NCBI GenBank assembly: GCA_031430555.1
Contig: JANPBQ010000111.1
Location: 8,043-72,042, forward strand
Reading direction: 5' to 3'
Source: UKL13-2 sp031430555
GTDB lineage: Bacteria > Pseudomonadota > Gammaproteobacteria > Burkholderiales > Usitatibacteraceae
DNA: 64,000 bases
Program-made: the position numbers and the translations under genes
Shown here: in pieces, positions 52,079 to 61,486 of the stretch
How positions within the stretch are numbered: position 1 is the first letter of the stretch
Layout of the letters: the number at the start of each line of letters is the position of its first letter
The notes under the pieces: generated by a model
The model's input: only the letters and a program-made list of their open reading frames with translations
The model's database searches: none
Told to the model about the DNA's origin: nothing

Positions 52079-53423
52079 GCGCCATGTCGATTGCGCGCAC
52101 TCGATTCGCGGGAAATGTGATCGAAAACATCGCACCTTTGCCGAATTCGCTTTCGATGCGCAATTCCGCGCCGTGCCGCTGCGCCACATGTTTGACGATC
52201 GCGAGCCCGAGTCCGGTGCCACCGCTTTCGCGCGAGCGGCTGCGATCCACCCGGTAAAAACGTTCCGTCAATCGCGAGAGATGTTCCGGGGCAATGCCGG
52301 GTCCCGTGTCCCTGACCGAAAATACCGCGCGACCGTCGGCATTGAGTTGAAAGTCGATGGAAATCGAACCGCCCGGTTCGGTGTAACGCACCGCATTGCC
52401 GACGAGATTGGCGAATGCACTTTGCAATTCGGATACCGCGCCGGCAATTTCCACTCTATCTTGAATATTGAACTCGAATCGATGTCGTTCCGCGCGACCA
52501 GCCAGCATGCCCGATAGCGCGTGCGCGTCGTCCTCGATTTGCTTCAGCAGCGGGCCGACATCGATCCATTCGTCGGTTGCCGGCGCGGGGCTGCCCTCCA
52601 GTTGCGAAAGCGTCAGCAAATCCTGCACCAGCGTCTGCATGCGCAGCGATTGCTGCGCCATCAGATTGAGATAGCGCGCGCGGTCGGCCGCTTCGAGCGG
52701 CAATGTTTGCAAGGTTTCGATAAAGCCGGCCAGCACAGTGAGCGGTGTGCGGATTTCGTGCGACACGTTGGCGACGAAATCGCGGCGCATCGCCTCCGCC
52801 TGCTCGATCGCGGTCACATCGCGCGAGAGCAGCAATTTGCTGCCTTCGCCATAGAGGTGGATTTGCATGGAAATCTTGCGTCCACGAGCGCCACCTCGGG
52901 CCTCGGCATGGATCACGGTTTCGCGCGAAAAATCGCCTGCCGCGAGATAGTCGACGAACTCCGGCGCGCGGATCAGATTTACCACCGCCTGCTGCTGGTC
53001 GCGTTCCGCGTCGAGGCCAAATTGATCGGCGGCGGTGAGATTGCACCACTCGATGCGGTTGCGTCGATCGAGCAGCATGACGCCACTCGGCGACGCCTGG
53101 ATCGCGGCGAGAAAAGCCTGCAAGCGCGCGTCGCTGTTCTCGGTTTGCTCTTCCTGGAGCAGCACCAGTTTTCGTGCGCGTGCGGCGACTTCACCCCAGA
53201 AACCAAATCGCACCGCGTTGCCGCGAATGTCGCCGCCGCGCAGCCAGCGAAGCATTTGTTCGCCGCGAAGCGAATCGGTCAGCACCCACAATACGCTGGC
53301 GAGCAGCATCCCCGCGAGCGCCCCGGGCATGTGGCGACCGCCGACCAGGACGTCGGCAAGCGCGGCACCTAACAGCGCGCCGCCGAGTTGGAATAGCAAA
53401 AAATAGGCGATGCGCCAAAACAT
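52038..53423 (-). CDS. phoR: Phosphate regulon sensor histidine kinase PhoR
   Basis: 461 residues from ATG 53423. Two N-terminal hydrophobic segments (about 5-22, 30-50) without a large periplasmic domain, a PAS domain (about 110-210, PSGVMLLDRRNRIEWCN), phosphoacceptor in FVANVSHEIRTPLTVLAGF and ATPase motifs NLVGNAVRYTE, RDTGPGI, GTGLGLAIVKH. This architecture is PhoR: it senses phosphate through the Pst-PhoU complex rather than externally. It follows phoB in the same direction after a 154-bp gap holding a family-C repeat, and its 3' end overlaps the EAL gene by 41 bp. Confidence 0.94.
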   Translation of the reverse strand: MFWRIAYFLLFQLGGALLGAALADVLVGGRHMPGALAGMLLASVLWVLTDSLRGEQMLRWLRGGDIRGNAVRFGFWGEVAARARKLVLLQEEQTENSDARLQAFLAAIQASPSGVMLLDRRNRIEWCNLTAADQFGLDAERDQQQAVVNLIRAPEFVDYLAAGDFSRETVIHAEARGGARGRKISMQIHLYGEGSKLLLSRDVTAIEQAEAMRRDFVANVSHEIRTPLTVLAGFIETLQTLPLEAADRARYLNLMAQQSLRMQTLVQDLLTLSQLEGSPAPATDEWIDVGPLLKQIEDDAHALSGMLAGRAERHRFEFNIQDRVEIAGAVSELQSAFANLVGNAVRYTEPGGSISIDFQLNADGRAVFSVRDTGPGIAPEHLSRLTERFYRVDRSRSRESGGTGLGLAIVKHVAQRHGAELRIESEFGKGAMFSITFPANRVRAIDMALSRSPRPVNSPSH

Positions 53424-53480
53424 CTAATGGAACCGCGTGAGATTGGAGGGGGCACGAACCAACTAGGGAGCGTCTGATTA

Positions 53481-53540
53481 TGTCCTTCGGCAGGCTCAGG
53501 ACGAACGGTAGTCTATTGAATCCGTTCGCGGTGACTTTGT
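53481..53540. repeat. Family-C repeat between phoB and phoR
   Basis: GTCCTTCGGCAGGCTCAGGA followed by CGAACGG, then an imperfect mirror CCGTTCGCGGTGACTTTGTC. The wording matches the repeats at 27355 and within 46285-46310. Located inside the phoBR operon, it could form a stem-loop in the transcript. Confidence 0.6.
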
Positions 53541-53577
53541 CGAACCACACGCAAAATAGAGGTAGTCCGACAGGCCG

Positions 53578-54267
53578 CTAAGGATTCGCGGTCATACGAT
53601 AGCCGACTCCACGCACAGTTTCCAGAAATTTATCGGCCGCACCCAATGCCAAACGGAGGCGGCGCATGTGCACATCGACGGTTCGATCCTCGATGAAGAC
53701 GTGATCGCCCCAGACTTTGTCCAGCAACTGCGTCCGCGAATGCACGCGCTCGGGATGCTTCATCATGAAGTGCAGCAGGCGAAATTCAGTCGGACCGATC
53801 TTCAGCGCCTGACCGCAGTAGCGCACGCGATGGGTTTCGGCGTCGAGCACCAGTTCGCCGATGGCGACCGAACCCCCGGACAATTCCGGCGTACGTCGGC
53901 GCAGCACCGCGCGCACCCGGGCGAGCATTTCCTGCACGGAAAACGGCTTGGTGAGGTAATCGTCGGCACCGGCGTCGAGCCCGGCGATGCGATCGGGTTC
54001 GTCGCCGCGCGCGGTCAGCATGATGATGGGCAGCATCCGTGTACGCGAGTCGGCGCGCCATTTTCGCGCGAGCGACAGTCCACTTTCCCCTGGGAGCATC
54101 CAGTCGAGCAGGATCACGTCGGGGAGTACCGAATTGACTTCGCGCTGCGCACTTTCACCGTCACCGGCAAGGATCGGCGTGAATCCGCCGTGCCGCAAAT
54201 TCACCGCCACCAATTCCGCGATGGCGGGTTCATCCTCGACCACCAACACACGTGGTTGATTTTTCAT
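53578..54267 (-). CDS. phoB: Phosphate regulon response regulator PhoB
   Basis: 229 residues from ATG 54267. The receiver has acidic EDE at 11-13 and phospho-accepting D55 (VILLDWMLPG), with KPF in place. The winged-helix effector (about 130-229) has KIGPTEFRLLHFMMKHPERV and VDVHMRRLRLAL, followed by TVRGVGYRM. It activates pst and other phosphate-starvation genes from Pho boxes; one such box lies before pstS (58823-58840). The phoU stop lies 25 bp upstream. Confidence 0.95.
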   Translation of the reverse strand: MKNQPRVLVVEDEPAIAELVAVNLRHGGFTPILAGDGESAQREVNSVLPDVILLDWMLPGESGLSLARKWRADSRTRMLPIIMLTARGDEPDRIAGLDAGADDYLTKPFSVQEMLARVRAVLRRRTPELSGGSVAIGELVLDAETHRVRYCGQALKIGPTEFRLLHFMMKHPERVHSRTQLLDKVWGDHVFIEDRTVDVHMRRLRLALGAADKFLETVRGVGYRMTANP

Positions 54268-54292
54268 GCCGTGAGTTTTCCTTCGGATCGCA

Positions 54293-54994
54293 TCACGAGA
54301 CCGCCGATTCCAGCGCGTCGAGCGGCAAATGCCGCACGTCGGCGCCGTTGACGACATAGATCGTGAATTCGGCGATGTTCTTGGCGTGATCGCCGATTCG
54401 CTCCAGTGCCTTGGCCACGAACAGCAAATCGAGGCCCGGCGAAATGGTGCGTGGATCTTCCATCATGTAGGTGATGAGTTTGCGGACGAAGCCGTTGAAT
54501 TCCATGTCGATCAGATCATCGTCTTTGAGGATCGTCACTGCGCGCGCCACATCGAGGCGGGCAAAGCCATCGAGCGATTTTCTCAATGCCGACGCCGCAA
54601 GCTCGGCGGCAACCCGCAATTCGCCGGAAGGTACGCGTCGCCCGTGTCCGCCGGCGGCGATCGACTTGACCATCCGCGCAATTTTTTCCGCCTCGTCGCC
54701 GACGCGCTCAAGGTTGGCGGTGGCTTTGGAAATCGCAATCAGCAGGCGCAGGTCGCGGGCTGCGGGCTGACGGCGCGCGATGATGGCGGTGATCTCTCCG
54801 TCGATTTCCATTTCCATGGTATTCACGCGGCTGCCCGACGCGAGTGCTGCATCCGCTTCGGCAGGATCGTGATTCAACAGTGCGGCGATGGCATTCCGCA
54901 ATTGCGCTTCGACTACGCCGCCGATCTCCAGCACGCGCGAAGAGACATCGCCGAGTTCGCTGTCGAATTGGGTCGATAAGTGTTTGTCGCTCAT
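54293..54994 (-). CDS. phoU: Phosphate-signalling protein PhoU
   Basis: 233 residues with two PhoU repeats of three helices each: SRVLEIGGVVEAQLRNAIAAL, EITAIIARRQPAARDLRLLIAISKATANLERVGDEAEKIARM, and the C-terminal LDLLFVAKALERIGDHAKNIAE, where the two E/DxxxD metal-binding motifs sit. PhoU links the PstSCAB transporter to PhoR and prevents Pho activation when phosphate is sufficient. Cotranscribed with pstB (36 bp upstream) and phoB. Confidence 0.95.
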   Translation of the reverse strand: MSDKHLSTQFDSELGDVSSRVLEIGGVVEAQLRNAIAALLNHDPAEADAALASGSRVNTMEMEIDGEITAIIARRQPAARDLRLLIAISKATANLERVGDEAEKIARMVKSIAAGGHGRRVPSGELRVAAELAASALRKSLDGFARLDVARAVTILKDDDLIDMEFNGFVRKLITYMMEDPRTISPGLDLLFVAKALERIGDHAKNIAEFTIYVVNGADVRHLPLDALESAVS

Positions 54995-55030
54995 GGGTTC
55001 AGTCCTGTATCCATCGTGTCGAATCGAACA

Positions 55031-55819
55031 TCAACCGAAGCGCCCGGTGATGTAGTCTTCGGTGCGCTTGTTTTTGGGTTTAAGAAAAATGTTGTTGGTC
55101 TCATCGAACTCGATCAATTCTCCCAGATACATGTAAGCGGTGTAGTCCGATACACGCGCCGCCTGTTGCATGTTGTGCGTGACGATCAGAATCGTGACGC
55201 GATTCTTCAATTCATGCACCAGTTCTTCGATCGCGCCGGTGGCGATCGGATCGAGTGCCGAGGTGGGTTCGTCGAACAACAGGATTTCAGGGTCGGTCGC
55301 CAGCGCGCGGGCGATACACATGCGTTGCTGCTGTCCGCCGGACAAGTTGAAGGCGAGACTGTGGAGGCGGTCTTTGACTTCGTCCCAAATCGCCGCGTTG
55401 CGCAGCGCCTGCTCGACCTTTTCATCCAGAGACTCGCGGTTGCGCACGCCACGCACGCGCAAGCCGTAGGCGACGTTTTCGTATATCGACTTCGGGAATG
55501 GATTCGGTTTCTGGAACACCATCGAGACCCGCATGCGTACTTCGATCGGATCCACGTTCGCCGCGAGAATATCCACGTCATCCGGAAAGAAGCGGATTTC
55601 TCCCTGATAGCGGTTGCCGGGATAAAGGTCGTGCATGCGATTGAAGCTGCGTAGAAAAGTCGATTTGCCGCAACCGGACGGACCGATCATCGCCGTGACT
55701 TTCTTCTCGTAAACAGGAAGATTGATGTCTTTCAGCGCGTGAAATGCGCCGTAGTGAAAATTGAAATTACGCGCGGCCGCTTTGATGGCGGGCAGGGCGG
55801 CTGGAGTGGCGGTTACCAT
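55031..55819 (-). CDS. pstB: Phosphate ABC transporter ATPase PstB
   Basis: 262 residues from ATG 55819, which overlaps the pstA stop by 7 bp. Walker A is GPSGCGKST, the signature LSGGQQQRMCIARAL and Walker B LLFDEPTSALD are intact, with the D-loop and H-switch (IVTHNMQQA). It drives import of inorganic phosphate with PstA and PstC. The frame continues upstream but the sequence there is pstA in another frame. Confidence 0.96.
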   Translation of the reverse strand: MVTATPAALPAIKAAARNFNFHYGAFHALKDINLPVYEKKVTAMIGPSGCGKSTFLRSFNRMHDLYPGNRYQGEIRFFPDDVDILAANVDPIEVRMRVSMVFQKPNPFPKSIYENVAYGLRVRGVRNRESLDEKVEQALRNAAIWDEVKDRLHSLAFNLSGGQQQRMCIARALATDPEILLFDEPTSALDPIATGAIEELVHELKNRVTILIVTHNMQQAARVSDYTAYMYLGELIEFDETNNIFLKPKNKRTEDYITGRFG

Positions 55820-56751
55820 TTGATATTCTTTCTCAGGTGGTGGCGCAGATAGATGGCAAGCGCGTTCATGGCGAGCGTCATCACGACCAGTATCAAGCCG
55901 GCCGCCGCCGCGTTTTGCTGGAATGCTTCTTCCGGCCTCGATGTCCAATTGAACATCTGGATCGGCATCACGGTGAACCCGGAATTGAGCCATTCGAAGT
56001 TGATGAACGGTGCCGTGCTGGATATCGGCGAGGGCGGCAGGAATGCGATGAACGTGAGCGCGCCGATCGTGATGATGGGTGCCGTCTCACCGATCGCGCG
56101 CGAGAGACCGATGATGCAACCCGTGAGAATGCCTGGCATCGAATACGGCACGATATGCTGCGAGGTGGTTTGCCATTTGGTCGCGCCGAGTGCGTAGGCG
56201 CCTTCGCGGATCGCTTGTGGAATCGAGCGTATCGCTTCGCGGGTCGCGACGATGACCACCGGTAGTATCAGCAACGCCAACGTGAGCCCCGCGGAAAGTA
56301 CGCTTTGGCCAAAGCCGAATCGATAGACGAACAGCCCGAGCGCCAGGAGTCCGTAAACGATGGAGGGCACGCCGGCGAGGTTGGAAATGTTGATTTCAAT
56401 GACGGCGGTGATCCAATTCGCCGGCGCATATTCCTCAAGGTACACGGCGGCTGCGACGCCCAACGGAATCGCCGTCGAGGCCGTGACCAGCATCACCATC
56501 ATTGAGCCGACCCAGGCAGACAAAATGCCCGCATTCTCCGCGCGACGCGAGGGAAATGTCGTGAAGAAATCCGGGTTGAGGCGCGCCCATCCGGAAATCA
56601 ACATGTCGATAAACAATGCAAGAAAGGTGCAAAGTGCGAACGAAAGCGCCAAGACGCCGATGGCCGCGAAAAGTATGTCTCGGCGCTTTGCAACGGCAAT
56701 CAATTGACGGATCGCGAGGATCTTGTCGGGGGAGTTGGCGATGGCGTTCAT
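55813..56751 (-). CDS. pstA: Phosphate ABC transporter permease PstA
   Basis: 312 residues with six hydrophobic segments and the ABC permease EAA-type loop (EAIRSIPQAIREGAYALGATKWQT). One of two subunits forming the inner-membrane channel with PstC; ATP hydrolysis is by PstB. The gene ends inside the pstB start and begins 32 bp after pstC, so it is translated within the pst operon. Confidence 0.95.
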   Translation of the reverse strand: MNAIANSPDKILAIRQLIAVAKRRDILFAAIGVLALSFALCTFLALFIDMLISGWARLNPDFFTTFPSRRAENAGILSAWVGSMMVMLVTASTAIPLGVAAAVYLEEYAPANWITAVIEINISNLAGVPSIVYGLLALGLFVYRFGFGQSVLSAGLTLALLILPVVIVATREAIRSIPQAIREGAYALGATKWQTTSQHIVPYSMPGILTGCIIGLSRAIGETAPIITIGALTFIAFLPPSPISSTAPFINFEWLNSGFTVMPIQMFNWTSRPEEAFQQNAAAAGLILVVMTLAMNALAIYLRHHLRKNIKW

Positions 56752-56783
56752 GGGTTAGCGGTTACTAGTGGCATCGGGGGGAT

Positions 56784-57740
56784 TCAATAAACTTCGCGGT
56801 AGCGCTTGCGCAACCAGTGGCCGAGGATATTGAACGCGAGCGTTATGATAAATAGCATGAGTCCGGCAGCGAAAATGGTCTGGTAGCCGATGCTGCCGTG
56901 CGGCAAATCGCCCAGTGCGACTTGCACGATGAAAGCGGTGATCGTGGCCGCCGGCTCGGCGGGATTCCAGGTGAGATTGGGCTGCATGCCGGCCGCGACC
57001 GCCACCACCATGGTTTCACCCACGGCGCGCGAAATACCGAGAATGTAGGCGGCCGCGATGCCCGAAAACGCCGAGGGAAACACCACACCGATGGCCGTTT
57101 GAAAACGCGTCGCCCCCATCGCATAGCTGCCCTCGCGGATTGCCATCGGCACCGCGCGCATGGCGTCTTCCGATACCGAACTCACGGTCGGAATAATCAT
57201 GATGCCCATCACCAAGCCCGCCGACAGCAGGCTGAAACCGGGCAGACTGGGGAAAAACCATTGCAGGATCGGTGTGACAAACAGCAACGCGAAATAGCCG
57301 TAGACCACGGTCGGCACACCCGCCAGCAATTCGAGCATCGGCTTCGCGAATTCGCGCACCCAGAACGGTGCGAATTCGGACAGATACAACGAGATGATGG
57401 TGCCGAGCGGGATCGCGACCGCGATGGCGACCAGCGAGGAGACGATGGTGCCGGAAAGCAACACCATGATGCCGAAGTGCGCATCATCGAATAGCGGCGT
57501 CCATTGCGTGTCGGTCAAGAAATCGAGCAACGGCACCTGCTGGAAAAATGTCCACGACTCGGTCACGAGGATGAGGACGATGCCGAGTGTGGTCGCCACC
57601 GATGAAAATGCAGCCAGGAACAAGAGCGCCTCGATCGCGCGCTCTTTCAGATTGCGGCTGAACTTGAAGTTGAGACGGCCCGGCTGCGCGGCGCTGGCCA
57701 CCGTCGGCGCGTTGATGTTGTCGATGCCGACGGCGGACAT
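56784..57740 (-). CDS. pstC: Phosphate ABC transporter permease PstC
   Basis: 318 residues with six membrane segments; the permease loop is EDAMRAVPMAIREGSYAMGATRFQTA. A conserved E-A-x-x-x-(x)9-G-x-x-x-x-I-x-L-type pattern precedes the final helices. It is separated from pstS by 20 bp, and from pstA by 32 bp. The N-terminus (about 30 residues, NINAPTVASAAQPGR) is cytoplasmic. Confidence 0.95.
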   Translation of the reverse strand: MSAVGIDNINAPTVASAAQPGRLNFKFSRNLKERAIEALLFLAAFSSVATTLGIVLILVTESWTFFQQVPLLDFLTDTQWTPLFDDAHFGIMVLLSGTIVSSLVAIAVAIPLGTIISLYLSEFAPFWVREFAKPMLELLAGVPTVVYGYFALLFVTPILQWFFPSLPGFSLLSAGLVMGIMIIPTVSSVSEDAMRAVPMAIREGSYAMGATRFQTAIGVVFPSAFSGIAAAYILGISRAVGETMVVAVAAGMQPNLTWNPAEPAATITAFIVQVALGDLPHGSIGYQTIFAAGLMLFIITLAFNILGHWLRKRYREVY

Positions 57741-57760
57741 TGCGATGCGTCCCGATTAAA

Positions 57761-58771
<1,011 letters not shown>

Positions 58772-58822
58772 GAAAACTCCCGGGGGTTGGACTTGCGAAT
58801 GCCCTGAGAATAAGCGGTTTCT

Positions 58823-58840
58823 GTGACAGTTTCGTGACAC
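58823..58840 (-). promoter_or_regulatory. Pho box upstream of pstS
   Basis: Read on the minus strand: GTGTCAC-GAAA-CTGTCAC, two 7-bp direct repeats separated by four bases. This is close to the PhoB consensus CTGTCAT-N4-CTGTCAT. It lies 52 bp upstream of the pstS start, in a suitable position for activation. Confidence 0.9.
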
Positions 58841-58892
58841 AAGCGGTCGTCGAAGCATCGGCTGGTTGTCCAAAAAAGTCATTATTTGTGTT

Positions 58893-59022
58893 GGGTACTT
58901 CTATTTACCCTGTCGTACCGGCGAAGGCCGGTACCCAATTTTCGTAAGCCATTGACACATTGACAAAATTGGGCCCCGGCCTACGCCGGGGAGACAGAGA
59001 TTTGAGGTAAATAGAAGTACCC
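58893..59022. mobile_element. Family-A MITE-like element, intact 130-bp copy 2
   Basis: Identical base for base to 842-971, with the perfect 17-bp terminal inverted repeats at 58893-58909 and 59006-59022. It is flanked by TGTT on both sides (58889-58892 and 59023-59026), a second different 4-bp duplication. It sits just upstream of the Pho box and does not interrupt a gene. Identity over 130 bp indicates recent movement or conversion. Confidence 0.88.
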
Positions 59023-59036
59023 TGTTCAAAAAGTCC

Positions 59037-59088
59037 AGTATTGGCAGGGGTTTCGGGGCATTTGTGCGCCAGGAAGCCCGCCAGTGCT
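59037..59088. repeat. Family-B repeat next to family-A copy 2
   Basis: AGTATTGGC at the left and GCCAGTGCT at the right, with a GC-rich loop. It begins 14 bp after the family-A element, the same arrangement as at 776-842 in mirror image. Bases 59089-59267 contain the promoter of the next gene. Confidence 0.65.
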
Positions 59089-59267
59089 CGAGTTTATCCG
59101 ACATTGCGACTCATTCGGGCCAGCCACGCCACGAAAGCGATCGCCCAACGGCCGCAATCACTGAATTGGTACTCTGACCGATTGTGGATTGCGAAAACGA
59201 GCAGTCACGCTCTACACGTACGCTTGTTGTATGCTTTCCTTAACCTATTGGGGAATGGGACGCCAAC

Positions 59268-60245
59268 GTGAAAACACCAACCGTGGTTGATCGCCTGGAA
59301 GTACTTGTGCTTGTCGACAATGTGACCGACAACCTCTCCAGCAATCCGGTCGGCGTCACCACCGAATGGACTTTCCTGCGATCCAGTGGTCGCATGCAGT
59401 TGATGTGCGGCAAAGCGTTTTGCTGCGCGCACCACGGGCTTTCGCTGCTCTTGACGGTGCACGTCGGATCCATTCGCCACAGCATTCTCTTTGATGCCGG
59501 GCCGGAAGCCGCCGGATTCTTGCGCAACGCAGCGGTGCTCGGCGCGGACTTGAGCGCGGTCGAGGCGGTGGTGTTGTCGCACGGGCATTGGGATCATGCC
59601 GGCGGCCTTCTCGCGGCAATTCAGGCGATTACTTCTGAACGACAAAACAAGGTCGAGTGCTTCCTGCACCCCGACATGTTCGCGCAGCGCGGCGTGCGTC
59701 TTGGCGATAAAAGCGTTGGAGAATTCGAACCCGTTCCCGGTATTGATACCTTGAAAGTGGCAGGTGCCGCGGTACATATCACACGTGAACCGGCATTGAT
59801 TGCCGAGGGTGCGTTCTTCGTGAGTGGAGAAATTCCGCGCGTCACCGCGTATGAAACGGGGATGCCGGGGCAGGTGCGAAAATCCGAGCCGGACGGCAAA
59901 TGGGTGCCCGATGAATGGCTTCTGGACGAGCGCTTTGTCGCGGTCAACGTGAAGGGCAGGGGATTGATGATATTCACGGCTTGTTCGCACGCCGGGGTCA
60001 TCAATGTGTTGCGCCATGCGAAGGAAACGTTCCCGGGGATCCCGTTGTACGGCGTCATGGGCGGGCTGCATCTTTCCGGCGCGACGGAGAAAATCATTCC
60101 TCAAACCATTGCCGATCTGCGATCTTTCGATCTCAAGCTGATTGCCGCCGGCCACTGCACCGGTTGGCGCGCGATCAATGCGCTCGCTATCGCCATGGGT
60201 GACGCATTGGTGCCATCCGCTGTCGGCAAGCGATACGTTCTTTAA
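59268..60245 (+). CDS. MBL-fold metallo-hydrolase
   Basis: 325 residues from GTG 59268 (GGGGAATGGG upstream; an ATG at 59255 is out of frame). The metal-binding motif is LSHGHWDHAGGL at about residues 105-116, with GGLHLSGATEK and GHCTGWRAI supplying the later histidines. The form is like the archaeal and bacterial proteins annotated as dihydropterin-methyl-ribofuranosylaminobenzene-phosphate synthase relatives; hydrolytic substrate unknown. The N-terminal part contains CGKAFCCAHHGLSLLL, an unusual cysteine/histidine-rich stretch. It is transcribed away from the Pho region. Confidence 0.85.
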   Translation: MKTPTVVDRLEVLVLVDNVTDNLSSNPVGVTTEWTFLRSSGRMQLMCGKAFCCAHHGLSLLLTVHVGSIRHSILFDAGPEAAGFLRNAAVLGADLSAVEAVVLSHGHWDHAGGLLAAIQAITSERQNKVECFLHPDMFAQRGVRLGDKSVGEFEPVPGIDTLKVAGAAVHITREPALIAEGAFFVSGEIPRVTAYETGMPGQVRKSEPDGKWVPDEWLLDERFVAVNVKGRGLMIFTACSHAGVINVLRHAKETFPGIPLYGVMGGLHLSGATEKIIPQTIADLRSFDLKLIAAGHCTGWRAINALAIAMGDALVPSAVGKRYVL

Positions 60246-60311
60246 GGGATGACTTATTTGCGAGCACGCGCCAAGTCCTTCGGCAGCCGCACTTCATGAT
60301 GTAATGCGCCC

Positions 60312-60872
60312 ATGAGTGTCGGCAGAAACGATCCCTGTCCCTGCGGCAGCGGCAAGAAATTCAAAAAGTGTTGCGGTGCCGTGATTGCGGTGACGGCCAT
60401 TTCGCACGCGCCGACCGCCGCAGGGACCCCTAAGCGAGAATGCGGCACTTGTACGGCCTGTTGCGAAGGCTGGGCGGCGGGCACGATTCGCGGGCATGAC
60501 ATGCGACCCGGGACGCATTGCCACTTCCTCGTCGACAAGAAGTGCACGATCTACGACGAGCGCCCGCAAAGTCCCTGCCGCAATTTTGTCTGCGGCTGGC
60601 TGGCGGAGGAATCGCCGTTTCCCGAGGCATTTCGTCCGGACAAAGTCGGCGTGATCGTCATCCGCATTCGTTGGCGCAATCAACCGGCGTATCTCTTGTT
60701 GAGCGCGGGACAGGATCCCGACGCGCCGATGATCGCGTGGATGGAGGAGTTCGCGATGCGTACCGGGCGACCGTTTTTCTACAGTGTCAACGGCGAGAAA
60801 ATTGGTTTTGGGCCGCCTGAATTTCAACAGGAAATGTTTGCGCGCATGGTGCGCGGTGACGCGATGTGGTGA
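60312..60872 (+). CDS. SEC-C / YkgJ-family cysteine-rich protein
   Basis: 186 residues from ATG 60312. The N-terminus GRNDPCPCGSGKKFKKCCG is a SEC-C zinc motif as found at the end of SecA. A second cluster CGTCTACCEGWAAG, then THCHFLVDKKCTIYDERPQSPCRNFVCGWL, matches YkgJ-type zinc or iron clusters. Combination of the two motifs on one short protein is not common. No membrane segment. It follows the MBL gene by 66 bp on the same strand; a joint function is unclear. Confidence 0.83.
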   Translation: MSVGRNDPCPCGSGKKFKKCCGAVIAVTAISHAPTAAGTPKRECGTCTACCEGWAAGTIRGHDMRPGTHCHFLVDKKCTIYDERPQSPCRNFVCGWLAEESPFPEAFRPDKVGVIVIRIRWRNQPAYLLLSAGQDPDAPMIAWMEEFAMRTGRPFFYSVNGEKIGFGPPEFQQEMFARMVRGDAMW

Positions 60873-60979
60873 CTCGCGACGTTCCGGCCCGGTGAACGCT
60901 TTCCATGTCGTTGACGCTTCCCATCACGGGTGCTAAAACGGCGGCTCCCATAATGACCGTCGCAACCGGAGAGAACCAC

Positions 60980-61486
60980 ATGGCAAAAGCGACCACGCTG
61001 ACCGTCAACGGCATCAAGAGCAGTGTCACAGTGGCACCCGAAACCGCGCTTCTGTATGTGCTGCGAAACGATCTCGATCAACTGTCGCCGCGCTTTGGAT
61101 GTGGGCTTGCGCAATGCGGCGCGTGCACGGTGCAAGTCGATGGCCAAGTGGTGCGCGCTTGTGTGACGCCGCTGTCGACCGTTGCCGGGAAACGCATCAC
61201 CACGCTTGAAGGCCTCGCGGCCAACTACGCCGCCAAACACAAGAAACCGGCCGGCACATTGCACCCGGTGCAGGCCGCATTCATCGAGCATCAGGCGGTG
61301 CAATGCGGTTATTGCATCAATGGCTGGATCTTGACGGCGGCGGCGTTTCTCGATGCCAAGCCGGGTGCGACGGAGGCGGAAATACGCGTGGCGCTGGCGG
61401 GCCTCAAATGCCGATGTGGAACGCATATGAGTATCCTTCGTGCCGTGAAATCTGCGGCGGCAGAAATGACCAAGGCGGCATCATGA
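60980..61486 (+). CDS. [2Fe-2S] subunit of a molybdenum hydroxylase
   Basis: 168 residues from ATG 60980, preceded by CGGAGAG; the longer frame from 60905 lacks a good start. The plant-type 2Fe-2S motif is FGCGLAQCGACTVQVDGQVVRAC (about 41-63), and the second cluster is QCGYCINGWIL with CRCGTHMSI near the C-terminus. This is the small subunit of isoquinoline 1-oxidoreductase / nicotinate dehydrogenase-type enzymes, passing electrons from the molybdenum site. Overlaps the start of the large subunit (ATGA). Confidence 0.93.
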   Translation: MAKATTLTVNGIKSSVTVAPETALLYVLRNDLDQLSPRFGCGLAQCGACTVQVDGQVVRACVTPLSTVAGKRITTLEGLAANYAAKHKKPAGTLHPVQAAFIEHQAVQCGYCINGWILTAAAFLDAKPGATEAEIRVALAGLKCRCGTHMSILRAVKSAAAEMTKAAS

